Source of the DNA: Rhodospirillaceae bacterium
Lineage (GTDB): Bacteria > Pseudomonadota > Alphaproteobacteria > Rhodospirillales > JABHCV01
Length of the DNA: 43,290 nucleotides
Reading direction: 5' to 3'
Assembly: GCA_018671895.1 (NCBI GenBank)
Contig: JABHGV010000005.1
Coordinates: 1 to 43,290 of the forward strand
Below the pieces are notes generated by a model. It was not told where the DNA came from and did not search any database. It saw only the letters and a program-made list of their open reading frames with translations. Both the position numbers and the translations under genes were made by a program. Shown piece by piece: positions 1 through 8,045 of the stretch. Each line of letters starts with the position of its first letter. The stretch's first letter is position 1.

Positions 1-2
1 TC

Positions 3-476
3 ACCAACCCGTCGACGAACAGCTACAAGCGGTTGATCCCGGGCTTTGAGGCTCCGGTCCTGCTGGCCTATTCGGCCCGCAACCGTTCGGCATCGTGCCG
101 TATTCCGTTCGCCACATCGCCGAGCGGCAAGCGCGTTGAAATCCGCTTCCCCGACGCCACCGCCAACCCGTATCTGGCGTTCGCCGCCATGATGATGGCT
201 GGCCTTGACGGTATTGAAAACAAGATCAATCCGGGCGACGCCATGGACAAGAACCTGTACGACCTGCCGCCTGAAGAACTGGCCGACGTACCGACGGTCT
301 GTGGATCACTTCGTGATGCGCTCGACGCGCTCGACGCCGATCGTGACTTCTTGAAGAAGGGCGACGTCATGACCGACGACATGATCGACGGCTACATGGA
401 TCTGAAGTGGGAAGAAGTCTACAACTTCGAACACACCCCGCATCCGGTCGAATGGCAGATGTACTACTCGAGCTAG
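3..476 (+). CDS. glnA: Glutamine synthetase type I, C-terminal part (5' end outside window)
   Basis: This is the last 157 residues of type I glutamine synthetase, which makes glutamine from glutamate, ammonia and ATP in the cytoplasm. The frame is open from the window edge. It begins with the [10 protein letters not shown] and NRSASCRIP segments of the active-site region and ends with the family-typical [11 protein letters not shown]. The adenylylation motif [12 protein letters not shown] is intact, with the target tyrosine codon at 258-260, so activity is probably controlled by GlnE adenylylation as in Escherichia coli. The start, promoter and any upstream glnB lie outside the window. A terminator-like hairpin follows at 560-591. 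Identification is very secure. Confidence 0.97.
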   Translation, partial: TNPSTNSYKRLIPGFEAPVLLAYSARNRSASCRIPFATSPSGKRVEIRFPDATANPYLAFAAMMMAGLDGIENKINPGDAMDKNLYDLPPEELADVPTVCGSLRDALDALDADRDFLKKGDVMTDDMIDGYMDLKWEEVYNFEHTPHPVEWQMYYSS

Positions 477-559
477 GTTTCCTGCCCCTCAATCGCCGGG
501 CGAGGCTATTCGCCTCTTGGCTTTTGGGGCCTCTAGAAGTCAAAACAAGTTTGGATACA

Positions 560-591
560 GGAGTCAGGTCTTCAAAAGCCTGGCTCCTTTT
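560..591 (+). terminator. Intrinsic terminator after glnA
   Basis: A 9-bp stem (GGAGTCAGG at 560-568 with CCTGGCTCC at 579-587, one G-T pair) and a 10-base loop are followed by four T residues at 588-591. It lies 84 bp after the glnA stop and points in the same direction. Confidence 0.75.
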
Positions 592-637
592 GCCTTCTAA
601 AATCAGGCTTCCAGAATTAGCGCCCCGCAGGGTGGAT

Positions 638-674
638 AAAAAAAGGCCGCCCCTTGAAAAAGGAGCGGCCTTTT
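638..674 (-). terminator. Intrinsic terminator of the cold-shock gene (possibly bidirectional)
   Basis: A GC-rich hairpin (GGCCGC at 645-650 with GCGGCC at 665-670, extended by CCTT/AAGG) is flanked by seven A on the left and four T on the right. Read on the minus strand it ends in seven U, just after the cold-shock gene. It could also back up glnA termination on the plus strand. Confidence 0.85.
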
Positions 675-708
675 AATGTCGCGTGTTTCAGCGACAGATC
701 GGGTGTCG

Positions 709-918
709 TTACTCGACCGCAGACAAATTTTCTGCAGACGCTTTTCCGTCCCGTCCATCTTCCAGATCGAAAGAAACTTTCTGACCTTCGTTCAACGTCG
801 TCATTCCGGCGCGCTCGACGGCCGAAATATGAACAAACGCATCTTTTCCGCCGTCATCCGGCTCGATGAACCCAAATCCCTTGGTCGGGTTAAACCATTT
901 CACAGTACCTGTAGGCAT
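709..918 (-). CDS. Cold-shock domain protein (CspA family)
   Basis: A 69-residue single cold-shock domain that binds single-stranded RNA and DNA and typically melts mRNA structure. The ribonucleoprotein motifs KGFGFI (RNP1) and AFVHI (RNP2) are intact, as is the start [11 protein letters not shown] chose the ATG at 916-918, not the one 18 bp upstream, because an AGAGGA ribosome binding site sits seven bases before it and the family normally starts there. A strong hairpin terminator follows at 638-674. More than 300 bp without a gene lies upstream, as is common for cold-shock genes with long structured leaders, although no leader structure was established here. Confidence 0.95.
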   Translation of the reverse strand: MPTGTVKWFNPTKGFGFIEPDDGGKDAFVHISAVERAGMTTLNEGQKVSFDLEDGRDGKASAENLSAVE

Positions 919-1275
919 CGCATTTTCCTCTAACATAGCTGTTTTCTAACGTGTCCTCACAAAACGTGACGGCACAATTTTAATAACGCTTACATTGTCA
1001 GGGGGAAACTAAAAGCTAATCGGCGAACCGGCTGTTCAGGTAACTCGAAACAAATGTAATACGTATTTTTTATAGTGATGCCAATACTCGTTGAAAGTCA
1101 ATGTTCGTGCGCTTCTGCGATGGTTGTTCTTCAGATTGTCCTGGCCCGTGATTCTGCGTCTTGCCAGTTATCCAGCAGGCGGGTAACGACGCCCCCGTTG
1201 ATCCAGTCGAATGTCATGACGCCGCCCCGCTGCCTCAATTGAAGGAATAGAAGCTAACATACTGTGTTATAGTCA
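919..1275. other. Gene-free region upstream of the cold-shock gene
   Basis: About 357 bp between the cold-shock gene (minus) and a small hypothetical gene (plus). No ORF with family resemblance, tRNA or clear hairpin with a T-tract was seen. It probably holds the cold-shock promoter and leader. I could not find a convincing -35/-10 pair with correct spacing in either direction. Confidence 0.5.
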
Positions 1276-1590
1276 ATGTTAATGATTGTGAATGATGTCC
1301 AGATAAAAAGCGGCCAGCTGCCCTTGAGCGAGACTCCCAAGGGCCCCCGCGAGGGTGCGCCCGAAGAACGGGTATCGGCGCGGGCCGTGAACGATACCGT
1401 CACGCTTTCTGATTCCGGCCAGAAAATGGTCAACCTGAACCGGGGGGCAGAATTGGGACAGGAAATCAAAACCGCCGCCATTGATGAAAATTTCGCCGAT
1501 AAACTGAAACGGGCCACCGACGATATTTTCCGCGTCAACACGCTGTTCAGGCGGACCATGCACGCATTATTTAATTGGTGGAAACGCTAA
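1276..1590 (+). CDS. Hypothetical protein, 104 aa
   Basis: I do not recognise this protein. It is hydrophilic through its first 80 residues, with a proline/glycine-rich stretch (residues 20-30) and a segment DTVTLSDSGQK that faintly recalls the middle of anti-sigma factor FlgM. The rest does not match FlgM, so that is not claimed. The C-terminus ends in an aromatic/basic HALFNWWKR tail. The start is uncertain: ATG at 1276 and at 1282 are both possible, and neither has a clear ribosome binding site. The stop codon overlaps the stop of the convergent greB gene. It is kept because the frame fills the space between its neighbours, but it could be non-coding. Confidence 0.45.
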   Translation: MLMIVNDVQIKSGQLPLSETPKGPREGAPEERVSARAVNDTVTLSDSGQKMVNLNRGAELGQEIKTAAIDENFADKLKRATDDIFRVNTLFRRTMHALFNWWKR

Positions 1591-2075
1591 GGTCCGCCCG
1601 GATAAGAAATCTCTATCACGACAATTTCTTCTTCGCCGCCCGGTGTCTGCACCATCAGCACCGCGCCGACGGTCTTTGTCATCAAGGCCGCACCGATAGG
1701 TGAGTCCATGCTGATGTGCCCCAGTCCCGGTTCCGTTTCATCCTTGCCGACGATGGTAACGGTTTGCGCCTCGCCACTTTCCCGCTCGAATTTGACGGTT
1801 GCACCGAAAAATACCTGATCGTGGTTTTCCTGTTGGGACGGATCGACGACATTCAGATTTCCCAGACGCTTGCGCAGGTACCGCACCCGACTGTCGATCT
1901 GGCGTAAACGCTTTTTGCCATAGATATAATCGCCGTTTTCCGACCGGTCGCCGTTGCCAGCCGCCCAATGCACCGTGCGCACGACTTCGGGGCGCTCGTT
2001 GTCCCATAATTCAGAGAGTTCGGCCTTCAGACGCTGAAACCCCGTCGGGGTAATGCAATCCGTGAAATTACTCAT
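1587..2075 (-). CDS. greB: Transcription elongation factor GreB
   Basis: A 162-residue Gre factor that enters the RNA polymerase secondary channel and stimulates cleavage of backtracked transcripts. The N-terminal coiled coil carries the family signature: TPTGFQRLKAEL, then LWDNERPEVVRTVHWAAGNGD, then RSENGDYIYGKKRLRQID. The acidic tip residues (D and E of GDRSEN) that position the catalytic Mg2+ are present. The YGKKRL version and the length fit GreB rather than GreA. The C-terminal FKBP-like half includes VKFERESGE and the DSPIGAALM motif. It ends tail-to-tail with the small hypothetical gene at 1276-1590 and lies just downstream of the FNR-type gene in the same direction. Confidence 0.93.
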   Translation of the reverse strand: MSNFTDCITPTGFQRLKAELSELWDNERPEVVRTVHWAAGNGDRSENGDYIYGKKRLRQIDSRVRYLRKRLGNLNVVDPSQQENHDQVFFGATVKFERESGEAQTVTIVGKDETEPGLGHISMDSPIGAALMTKTVGAVLMVQTPGGEEEIVVIEISYPGGP

Positions 2076-2102
2076 GGCTCAGCGGACCTGATGTATTGGA
2101 AA

Positions 2103-2819
2103 CTAGTGAACGGCACCGATCTCGTCGAAAATCGCATCGATATTCATGAAGTGCGCATTGCGTCCTTCAAAATGCACCAGATTGTCTTCTTCAAGGTTGT
2201 TGATGGTGCGCGAAACGGATTCCGGTGTCACGGTGATCAACGATGCCAGGTCTTTTCTGGAAACCGGAATTTTCAGGACATAGCCCTTTTGATCATTGCC
2301 GTCGCCGTATTGATCGAACAGCACCATCAGGCAATGCAACAAGCGTGTCCTGACCTTCAGGTTTCGCGATCTGACAAGATTTTCCTCGGCCTCGTTCAGC
2401 TCGTTCAGGCTGCGGACCAGAAAACGCTCTCCGATAACCGGGTTGTGGGACAGTAAATCGGTGACAATTCTGCGCTCGATAAAGCAAATATGGCTCGGGG
2501 CCAGGATTTCCGCGTAGTGGCTGTGCTCGCTGTTACTCAGCAAAGCCCGATAGCCAATTGTTTCGCCGGGATTGCACAGCCGCAGCAGCGTTTCCTTGCC
2601 GTCGGCATCCAGTTGTCGAATGCCCACCAGGCCGGACTGGATGCAATATACCCCTTCGCTCTGATCGCCTTGCTGATAAATGATCTCGCCGGGCTCCCGA
2701 TCGCTGACCCGCTTGAAGCGATCGATCAGGTCCAGTTCTTCCTCACTTAAATCTTTCCACTCGGTATTTTGCCGGGTTGGACAGGCATTGCATTTCGAAT
2801 GAGAGCCGCTTTCGCTCAT
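2103..2819 (-). CDS. Crp/FNR-family transcriptional regulator, FNR-like but lacking one N-terminal cluster cysteine
   Basis: A 238-residue regulator with an N-terminal cNMP-type sensory fold (about residues 30-150) and a C-terminal winged helix (about 165-235). The recognition helix contains PESVSRTI, the E-x-x-SR pattern that in FNR reads TTGAT half-sites. It aligns without gaps to Escherichia coli FNR at the N-terminus: C10 and C13 match C20 and C23, and C112 (HICFIE) matches C122. Residue 19, where FNR has the cluster ligand C29, is threonine. It is therefore unclear whether it carries an oxygen-labile 4Fe-4S cluster. A perfect FNR palindrome lies 42 bp upstream, suggesting autoregulation. 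The start has a GAGGA ribosome binding site. Confidence 0.88.
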   Translation of the reverse strand: MSESGSHSKCNACPTRQNTEWKDLSEEELDLIDRFKRVSDREPGEIIYQQGDQSEGVYCIQSGLVGIRQLDADGKETLLRLCNPGETIGYRALLSNSEHSHYAEILAPSHICFIERRIVTDLLSHNPVIGERFLVRSLNELNEAEENLVRSRNLKVRTRLLHCLMVLFDQYGDGNDQKGYVLKIPVSRKDLASLITVTPESVSRTINNLEEDNLVHFEGRNAHFMNIDAIFDEIGAVH

Positions 2820-2860
2820 TATATCCTCAATTGTATTTTCTTTGTTTTTGGCCGCAGCAA

Positions 2861-2874
2861 TTGATCACTATCAA
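2861..2874. promoter_or_regulatory. FNR box (TTGATCACTATCAA)
   Basis: A perfect TTGAT-N4-ATCAA palindrome, the consensus for FNR-type regulators. It sits between the FNR-like gene (start 2819, minus) and a small plus-strand gene (start about 2939), so it could control either or both. Confidence 0.85.
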
Positions 2875-2938
2875 TGCGATGCGGACTCTATCAGCACTAG
2901 GGTCATTTCTTAAATTAATTTTCCCGGTTATCAGGACA

Positions 2939-3139
2939 ATGTCTGGCGACCCACGGATAATGAAAACAGCTCAACATATGATTGATCGGTACGGCGACGA
3001 CGCGTGCCGACAGGTTGATGTCCGCATAGAAGAGCTAAGCAAATCAGGCGATGGCTATGACGAGGCCCATGCAACCTGGTGTCAGGTTCGGGAATACATC
3101 ATCACGCTGAACAGCAATTCAACGAAAAAAACCGTTTAA
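2939..3139 (+). CDS. Small conserved-looking alphaproteobacterial protein, 66 aa
   Basis: A short, charged, probably helical cytoplasmic protein. The core MKTAQHMIDRYGDDACRQ followed by a helix of the type RIEEL and WCQVREYI resembles small uncharacterised alphaproteobacterial proteins of the DUF6961 kind. That assignment is from memory and tentative. The frame is open further upstream, but the extra N-terminal stretch looks non-coding and would start before the FNR box. I therefore start at the ATG at 2939, which has an AGGA just before it; the ATG at 2960 is an alternative. It is divergent from the FNR-like gene and 64 bp downstream of the FNR box, so oxygen or redox control is plausible. 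Confidence 0.6.
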   Translation: MSGDPRIMKTAQHMIDRYGDDACRQVDVRIEELSKSGDGYDEAHATWCQVREYIITLNSNSTKKTV

Positions 3140-3148
3140 TATAACGAT

Positions 3149-3517
3149 CTAGGGAATTTGCACGGCGAAGGGGGCCGGGCTGTCGCCATGCACCTTGTCG
3201 TGGGCGACAATATGGACCTGTTTGACGCCAACTGGAATTTTAACCCCGCCAAGAGAGCGTGTGAACGGCTGTTCATTGACATGCGGGTGCGCCAATACGC
3301 GTGTGCCCAGCACAGCGCCGCCCGGCTCCAGCACGGACCAGCCGTCGGCATAATGATCCCAGCCGGAATCCGCATGGCGTAACGTTACCGAAAAATGATA
3401 AATGCCAGCGGTGCCTCGGACCTTTACATCGACAATCTTGACCTCGTCGGCCCATGCATCGCCCGAACCAACTGGCGTCATCAGCAGCATCGCCAGTAAT
3501 CCCATCCTTATCCACAT
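3149..3517 (-). CDS. Exported protein of unknown function, 122 aa
   Basis: This is a small periplasmic or secreted protein. It starts with a signal peptide (MWIRMGLLAMLLMTP, cleavage probably after AWA near residue 23). A single beta-rich domain follows, with segments such as VKVRGTAGIYHFSVTLRHAD, GWDHYADGW and QVHIVAHDKVHG. The pattern is that of small uncharacterised proteins seen next to redox or stress genes in marine alphaproteobacteria. I know no function for it. The start at 3515-3517 was chosen because a strong GAGGTGG ribosome binding site lies eight bases upstream; the longer frame lacks one. It converges with the small gene ending at 3139. Confidence 0.8.
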   Translation of the reverse strand: MWIRMGLLAMLLMTPVGSGDAWADEVKIVDVKVRGTAGIYHFSVTLRHADSGWDHYADGWSVLEPGGAVLGTRVLAHPHVNEQPFTRSLGGVKIPVGVKQVHIVAHDKVHGDSPAPFAVQIP

Positions 3518-3660
3518 AGTGTTTTCCACCTCTATGGTTTGCCCATGTGATGCCCTGATTTTTATCGCCCGCGGTCCACTTTGGCCAATCAAACAGGCGT
3601 GATCGCATATCCTCTATAAAATCACTATATATCTGTTTTTATTTGATTATCTAATTCATG

Positions 3661-3689
3661 TTGCTATTTTGTTCTCATTATATTATAAC
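3661..3689 (+). promoter_or_regulatory. Sigma-70 promoter upstream of a 50-codon ORF and parE
   Basis: TTGCTA (3661-3666), a 17-bp spacer and TATAAC (3684-3689) lie in an A/T-rich stretch. Transcription would begin near 3696, 47 bp before the start of the small ORF at 3743. Spacing is ideal and the -10 matches consensus at five of six positions. Confidence 0.7.
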
Positions 3690-3742
3690 TCTGACTCTCG
3701 ACAGAACAAACACGAACAGAAGATCGTAAAGGAGACATAAAA

Positions 3743-3895
3743 ATGACAACAACAACCGTATTCACACAAACCACGACCTCCCCGCACACAAAAAACCGTC
3801 GCTGTTGGGCTGACCGCAACGGCGGCCTTACCGGCGAGTTTGCGGCACTGGGTAGCTTATGCACCGCCGGATATCTGTTTTTGCTGATTATATAG
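3743..3895 (+). CDS. Small ORF, 50 aa, with strong promoter and ribosome binding site
   Basis: ATG at 3743 is preceded by AAAGGAGACATAAAA, a near-perfect ribosome binding site, and by a good promoter at 3661-3689. The product begins with a threonine-rich segment (MTTTTVFTQTTTSPHTKNRR). It has a basic middle and ends in a hydrophobic stretch (LCTAGYLFLLII), as if membrane-associated. I recognise no family. It ends 110 bp before parE in the same direction, so it could be a small membrane protein or a translated leader for parE. Coding status rests on the initiation signals only. Confidence 0.5.
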   Translation: MTTTTVFTQTTTSPHTKNRRCWADRNGGLTGEFAALGSLCTAGYLFLLII

Positions 3896-4005
3896 GCCAG
3901 AAACATACCAACCCTTGCCCGCCAGCCAGTCCTGATATACACAATATGTTGCCTCGCACAGTTGGCGGGGGCACACAATATGACAATCAGGCGAAATATA
4001 CGCAC

Positions 4006-6069
4006 ATGAGCGATCTGTTTCAGGCGGCGGCGAAAAGCAAAAAAAGCAAGGCCCCGAAAAAGTCCCCTGCGGTGAAAAAGACCGCAAAACAACCGGCGTC
4101 CAAAAAATCCGGCGATAAAGGTTATTCGGCCAAGGATATCGAGGTTCTAGAAGGCCTCGAACCGGTCCGTCTGCGCCCGGGGATGTATATCGGCGGCACG
4201 GACGAACATTCCCTGCACCATCTGGTCGCTGAAATCCTCGACAATTCCATGGACGAAGCGGTCGCTGGCCATGCCAGCCATATCACCTTGCAACTGGACG
4301 AAGACTATTCAGTCACGGTGTCGGACAACGGGCGCGGCATTCCCGTCGATCCACACCCGAAATTCAAAGACAAGTCGGCCCTGGAAGTGATTCTGACGAC
4401 CCTGCATTCGGGCGGCAAGTTCTCGGGCGATAGCTACGAAACATCCGGCGGCCTGCACGGTGTCGGCCTATCCGTGGTAAATGCCCTGTCCGATCAATTG
4501 ATCATCGAGGTCGCCCGCGACAAGACACTGTGGACCCAGTCCTATAGCCGCGGCAAGCCCGAGGGCCCGTTGAAGAAGGCAGGCAAGGCTCCCAACCGGC
4601 GCGGCACCCTGATAAAATTCCACGCCGATCATCAGATTTTCGGCAAACAGCACCGTTTCCGCCCTGCTCTGCTCTATCGTCTGGCACGGTCCAAGGCCTA
4701 TTTGTTCAAGGGCGTCGAAATCCGCTGGGTCTGTGCACCGAAACTGATCCGTGGCGATGACAAGACGCCGGAATCCGCGACCCTGCATTTCCCGGGCGGT
4801 CTGGTCGATTATCTGACTTCGACCCTGGAGGCGCGCAAAACCCTGACGCCAGCGCCGTTTTCCGGTGTTTCCAAGCTGAACGGTGGCTCTGGTAAGGCTG
4901 AATGGGCCGTCGCCTGGCCCATCGACGAGGAAGACTACTTCAATTCATACTGCAACACCGTGCCGACGCCACTGGGCGGCACCCATGAAAATGGCTTTAA
5001 AGGTGCCATCAACAAGGGCCTGAAGGCCTATGGTGAGCTTATCGGCAACCGTCAGGCGTCAAAAATCACCGCCGACGATGTTCTGGGCGGTGCCTGCGTC
5101 ATGATGTCGGTATTTATCGGCAATCCACAGTTTCAGGGACAAACCAAGGAGAAACTGTCGACAGTCGAGGCACACAAGTTGGTCGAAACCGCTGTCCGCG
5201 ATCATTTTGATCACTGGTTGTCGGGCGACCCGGAAACCGCCAAGGCCCTGCTTGAACGTGTGATCGAGCGGGCTGATGAACGGCTGCGCAAGCGCTCAGC
5301 GAAGGAAACCAAGCGCGCCAGTGCGACGCGCAAGTTACGCCTGCCCGGCAAGTTGACCGATTGCACCAAAACCACGTCTGACGGCACCGAGATTTTCCTG
5401 GTCGAGGGCGACAGCGCCGGGGGCTCGGCAAAACAGGGCCGCGACCGAAAAACCCAGGCCATTCTGCCGTTGCGCGGCAAGACCCTGAACGTCGCCAGCG
5501 CCAGCATCGAGAAAATCAACGCCAATCAAGAACTGCGTGACCTGACCGAGGCACTTGGTTGTTCGACACGTGACAAATTCAACATTGCAGCCCTGCGTTA
5601 CGAACGGGTCATTATCATGACTGACGCCGATGTTGATGGCGCGCATATCGCCTCTTTATTGATGACGTTTTTCTTTAAGGAAATGCCAGAACTTATTGAA
5701 AATGGTAATCTTTATCTTGCTCTACCCCCTTTGTATCGGATTACACAAGGAACCAAGAGCCAGTATGCGCGCGACGATGCCCACAAGGATGAATTGCTGG
5801 CCACCGACTTTAGCGGTCGCGGCAAGATCGAAATCAGCCGCTTCAAGGGACTAGGGGAAATGCCTTCGGCACAGTTGAAGGAAACGACCATGGATCCGAA
5901 CAAAAGGACGCTTCTGCGCGTCACCGTGCCACCCGATCATTCCGATGACGACAAGATCGAACGCCGGGAAACCAACCGCCTGGTCGATGATCTGATGGGC
6001 AAAAACCCGGAAAAGCGTTTCCAGTTCATTCAGGAGCACGCCGCCTTCGCCAGCGACCTTGACGTCTAA
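4006..6069 (+). CDS. parE: DNA topoisomerase IV subunit B
   Basis: A 687-residue ATPase subunit of topoisomerase IV, which decatenates daughter chromosomes together with ParC. A lysine-rich N-terminal tail (residues 1-45) precedes the GHKL ATPase domain, with RPGMYIGGTDE, EILDNSMDEAVAG, DNGRGIPVD and GGLHGVGLSVVNALS. The Toprim domain follows, with the catalytic glutamate in FLVEGDSAGGSAKQGRD, then TDADVDGAHI and FKGLGEM. The ParE form (GGTDE, and HPKFKDKSALEVI after the nucleotide motif) and the length favour ParE over GyrB. The frame is open upstream to 3859, but the extension is unrelated to the family, so the ATG at 4006 is used. The ribosome binding site is weak. Confidence 0.95.
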   Translation: MSDLFQAAAKSKKSKAPKKSPAVKKTAKQPASKKSGDKGYSAKDIEVLEGLEPVRLRPGMYIGGTDEHSLHHLVAEILDNSMDEAVAGHASHITLQLDEDYSVTVSDNGRGIPVDPHPKFKDKSALEVILTTLHSGGKFSGDSYETSGGLHGVGLSVVNALSDQLIIEVARDKTLWTQSYSRGKPEGPLKKAGKAPNRRGTLIKFHADHQIFGKQHRFRPALLYRLARSKAYLFKGVEIRWVCAPKLIRGDDKTPESATLHFPGGLVDYLTSTLEARKTLTPAPFSGVSKLNGGSGKAEWAVAWPIDEEDYFNSYCNTVPTPLGGTHENGFKGAINKGLKAYGELIGNRQASKITADDVLGGACVMMSVFIGNPQFQGQTKEKLSTVEAHKLVETAVRDHFDHWLSGDPETAKALLERVIERADERLRKRSAKETKRASATRKLRLPGKLTDCTKTTSDGTEIFLVEGDSAGGSAKQGRDRKTQAILPLRGKTLNVASASIEKINANQELRDLTEALGCSTRDKFNIAALRYERVIIMTDADVDGAHIASLLMTFFFKEMPELIENGNLYLALPPLYRITQGTKSQYARDDAHKDELLATDFSGRGKIEISRFKGLGEMPSAQLKETTMDPNKRTLLRVTVPPDHSDDDKIERRETNRLVDDLMGKNPEKRFQFIQEHAAFASDLDV

Positions 6070-6252
6070 TTGTCCATGAAGAAGTCCGGACTGACCTCAC
6101 GGATTGTTGATCTCCGTCCCGTTTTGGGAATTTTTACGTAAAATCAAACGACTAACCGGCCCATCGTTGCATTTTGCACATCTTGGGCCTTTTTCGAGCC
6201 CCCTTCGATCCCTATCTATGAATCTAGGACCAGATCCAAGGAGGGGTACCCC

Positions 6253-6693
6253 ATGCAAGTCAGCCATATTCTTGGAGACAAAGTCGCACATGTTGTCTCC
6301 GTCACTCAGAAAGACACGCTGGGCGATGTCGCCCAGACTTTCCGCGATAACAAAGTCGGGTTCGCTATCGTTCAAAATAATGGCGACGAGATTGTCGGCA
6401 CCATCAGCGAGCGCGATATCATTCGACATCTGGCGGATAAAGGTGCGAAAGCTGTTTCTGCTGCTGTTGAAAAGGCTATGACCGCCAGTTTCGTCTCGTG
6501 TCAGCCGAATGACACCCTGCAAAAGGTCATGAGCATCATGACCTTGCAAAGGACTCGTCATCTGGTGGTTATGGACAATAAAGAAATTCAGGGAATCATC
6601 AGTATCGGCGACGTCGTCAAGTCCAGGCTCGATGAGTCTATTCTCGATGAAGAATCGCTGCGCGATTACATCGCCGGAACCGGCTACACCTGA
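6253..6693 (+). CDS. CBS-pair domain protein, 146 aa
   Basis: A protein made only of two tandem CBS motifs (about residues 10-65 and 75-135), which together form a Bateman module that binds adenosine nucleotides. The repeats are visible as GFAIVQNNGDEIVGTISERDI and HLVVMDNKEIQGIISIGDVV; the SERD and SIGD signatures end each motif. Such stand-alone proteins usually act as energy-state sensors for partner proteins, but no partner is evident here. The ribosome binding site AAGGAGGGG lies just upstream of the ATG, so the start is firm. The gene ends six bases from the convergent Nudix gene. Confidence 0.92.
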   Translation: MQVSHILGDKVAHVVSVTQKDTLGDVAQTFRDNKVGFAIVQNNGDEIVGTISERDIIRHLADKGAKAVSAAVEKAMTASFVSCQPNDTLQKVMSIMTLQRTRHLVVMDNKEIQGIISIGDVVKSRLDESILDEESLRDYIAGTGYT

Positions 6694-6699
6694 TCGGGG

Positions 6700-7095
6700 T
6701 TACAGTAACGTCCGGCTTAAGTCGATTGCGGCACGAACATCGGCCCAGATTTCAAGGCTATCTATGTCTGCGATAGTCATATAACGCGCATCAAGGGCGT
6801 CCCCGCCGTGGACGGGGGTCCCGTTCATCCAACGCGCGGCATAATTTATCAGGGTGAAGTGTCCGTCCGGGCTAATTGAATCATAAACACCGATTAGCCC
6901 CAGAAGCTCGATATCAACACCTGTTTCTTCAAGCACCTCGCGGATTGCCGCGGCCTTTGTGGTTTCGCCGAACTCCTGCTTGCCGCCGGGAATGCTCCAT
7001 TGGCCCTTGCCCGGTGAATTGCCGCGTCGGATCATCAACACTTGGTCATCTTTCCAGACAACGGCACCGACGCCAACGACAGGACGTTCAGACAA
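6700..7095 (-). CDS. Nudix hydrolase, 131 aa
   Basis: This enzyme should hydrolyse a nucleoside diphosphate linked to another moiety; ADP-ribose or an oxidised nucleotide is likely, but the substrate cannot be told from sequence. The Nudix box is complete: GGKQEFGETTKAAAIREVLE continuing into ETG, with the metal-binding REVLEE core (about residues 38-60). It begins with a TTG codon (7093-7095), placed eight bases after a GAGGA ribosome binding site inside argC. The start region overlaps the argC stop by eight bases, so the two are translated from one message. Confidence 0.92.
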   Translation of the reverse strand: MSERPVVGVGAVVWKDDQVLMIRRGNSPGKGQWSIPGGKQEFGETTKAAAIREVLEETGVDIELLGLIGVYDSISPDGHFTLINYAARWMNGTPVHGGDALDARYMTIADIDSLEIWADVRAAIDLSRTLL

Positions 7096-8026
7096 GACCC
7101 GTATCCTCTGCCACGCCCAGCATCAGGTTCAGGTTCTGAACCGCCTGCCCCGAGGCACCCTTGCCCAGGTTATCAAGCATGCCGACGACAACCGCCTGAC
7201 CGTTTTCTTCATTGCCGAACACATGCAAACACAGATTGTTGCTGCCGTTCAGGGTCCCTGGCTCAAGCCCGGTCATCGTCGAGGATTCTTCCAGCGATGC
7301 TACCTGAACAAATTTCTGGCCCTGATAATGGTTGCTCAAGGTCGCATGGATATCGGTCGGTGATGGCGCACCCGGAAGGGCTGACAGTTGCAACGGCACC
7401 TGAACAAGCATCCCCTGACGGAAATTCCCAACACTGGGCATAAACAACGGCACCCGGTCGAGCCCGCTCCATGCCTTAATTTCCGGCACGTGCTTGTGAT
7501 TAAGGCCCAGCCCATAAACGCTGAATGGCGGGCTCGCGGTTTTATCCTCATATGCCTCGATCATCTTCCTGCCGCCCCCGGAATAGCCGGAAATGGCATT
7601 GATGGTGACCGCGGCGGACCCATGCAGGACCCCGCTTTTAACCAGAGGATGCAGGATAGCGACCGAGGTAATCGCGTAACAACCGGGGTTGGTGACCCTG
7701 TCGGCCGCAGCGATTGCGGCGGACTGTCCGGCATCCATTTCCGGGAAACCGTAAACCCAACCATCCGATACCCGGTGCGCACTGGATGCGTCGATCACCC
7801 GAACAGACGGATTGTCGATCATATCAACCGCGGCCCGGGCGGCATCGTCGGGCAGACACATAATAACGATATCGGCGTCGTTGAGCATCTTCGCCCGACA
7901 AGCATCGTCCTTGCGGTCGGTATCGCTGAGCGTCAAAAACGTCAGGTCATCCCGCCCGGCCAGCCGCTCGCGGATTTGCAGGCCGGTGGTCCCGGCCTCG
8001 CCATCAATGAAAATCTTCGCCGTCAT
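7088..8026 (-). CDS. argC: N-acetyl-gamma-glutamyl-phosphate reductase, type 2
   Basis: This enzyme reduces N-acetylglutamyl phosphate with NADPH in arginine biosynthesis. The product is 312 residues, the length of the short type 2 ArgC class. Visible are the nucleotide-binding GEAGTTGLQIRERL at the N-terminus, the catalytic cysteine C116 in TNPGCYAI, and the NHKHVPEI segment. The start ATG at 8024-8026 has AGGA upstream; the longer frame runs backward through a terminator and is rejected. It follows rplM-rpsI and overlaps the Nudix gene downstream. The oddity is that the rpsI terminator ends only 19 bp before the start codon. Confidence 0.95.
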   Translation of the reverse strand: MTAKIFIDGEAGTTGLQIRERLAGRDDLTFLTLSDTDRKDDACRAKMLNDADIVIMCLPDDAARAAVDMIDNPSVRVIDASSAHRVSDGWVYGFPEMDAGQSAAIAAADRVTNPGCYAITSVAILHPLVKSGVLHGSAAVTINAISGYSGGGRKMIEAYEDKTASPPFSVYGLGLNHKHVPEIKAWSGLDRVPLFMPSVGNFRQGMLVQVPLQLSALPGAPSPTDIHATLSNHYQGQKFVQVASLEESSTMTGLEPGTLNGSNNLCLHVFGNEENGQAVVVGMLDNLGKGASGQAVQNLNLMLGVAEDTGLV

Positions 8027-8045
8027 AAATCGATTCCTAGCACAT

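Noticed and set aside
3664-4092. 142-codon minus-strand frame before parE
   Set aside because: Antisense to the strong promoter, the small ORF and the parE start; no ribosome binding site.
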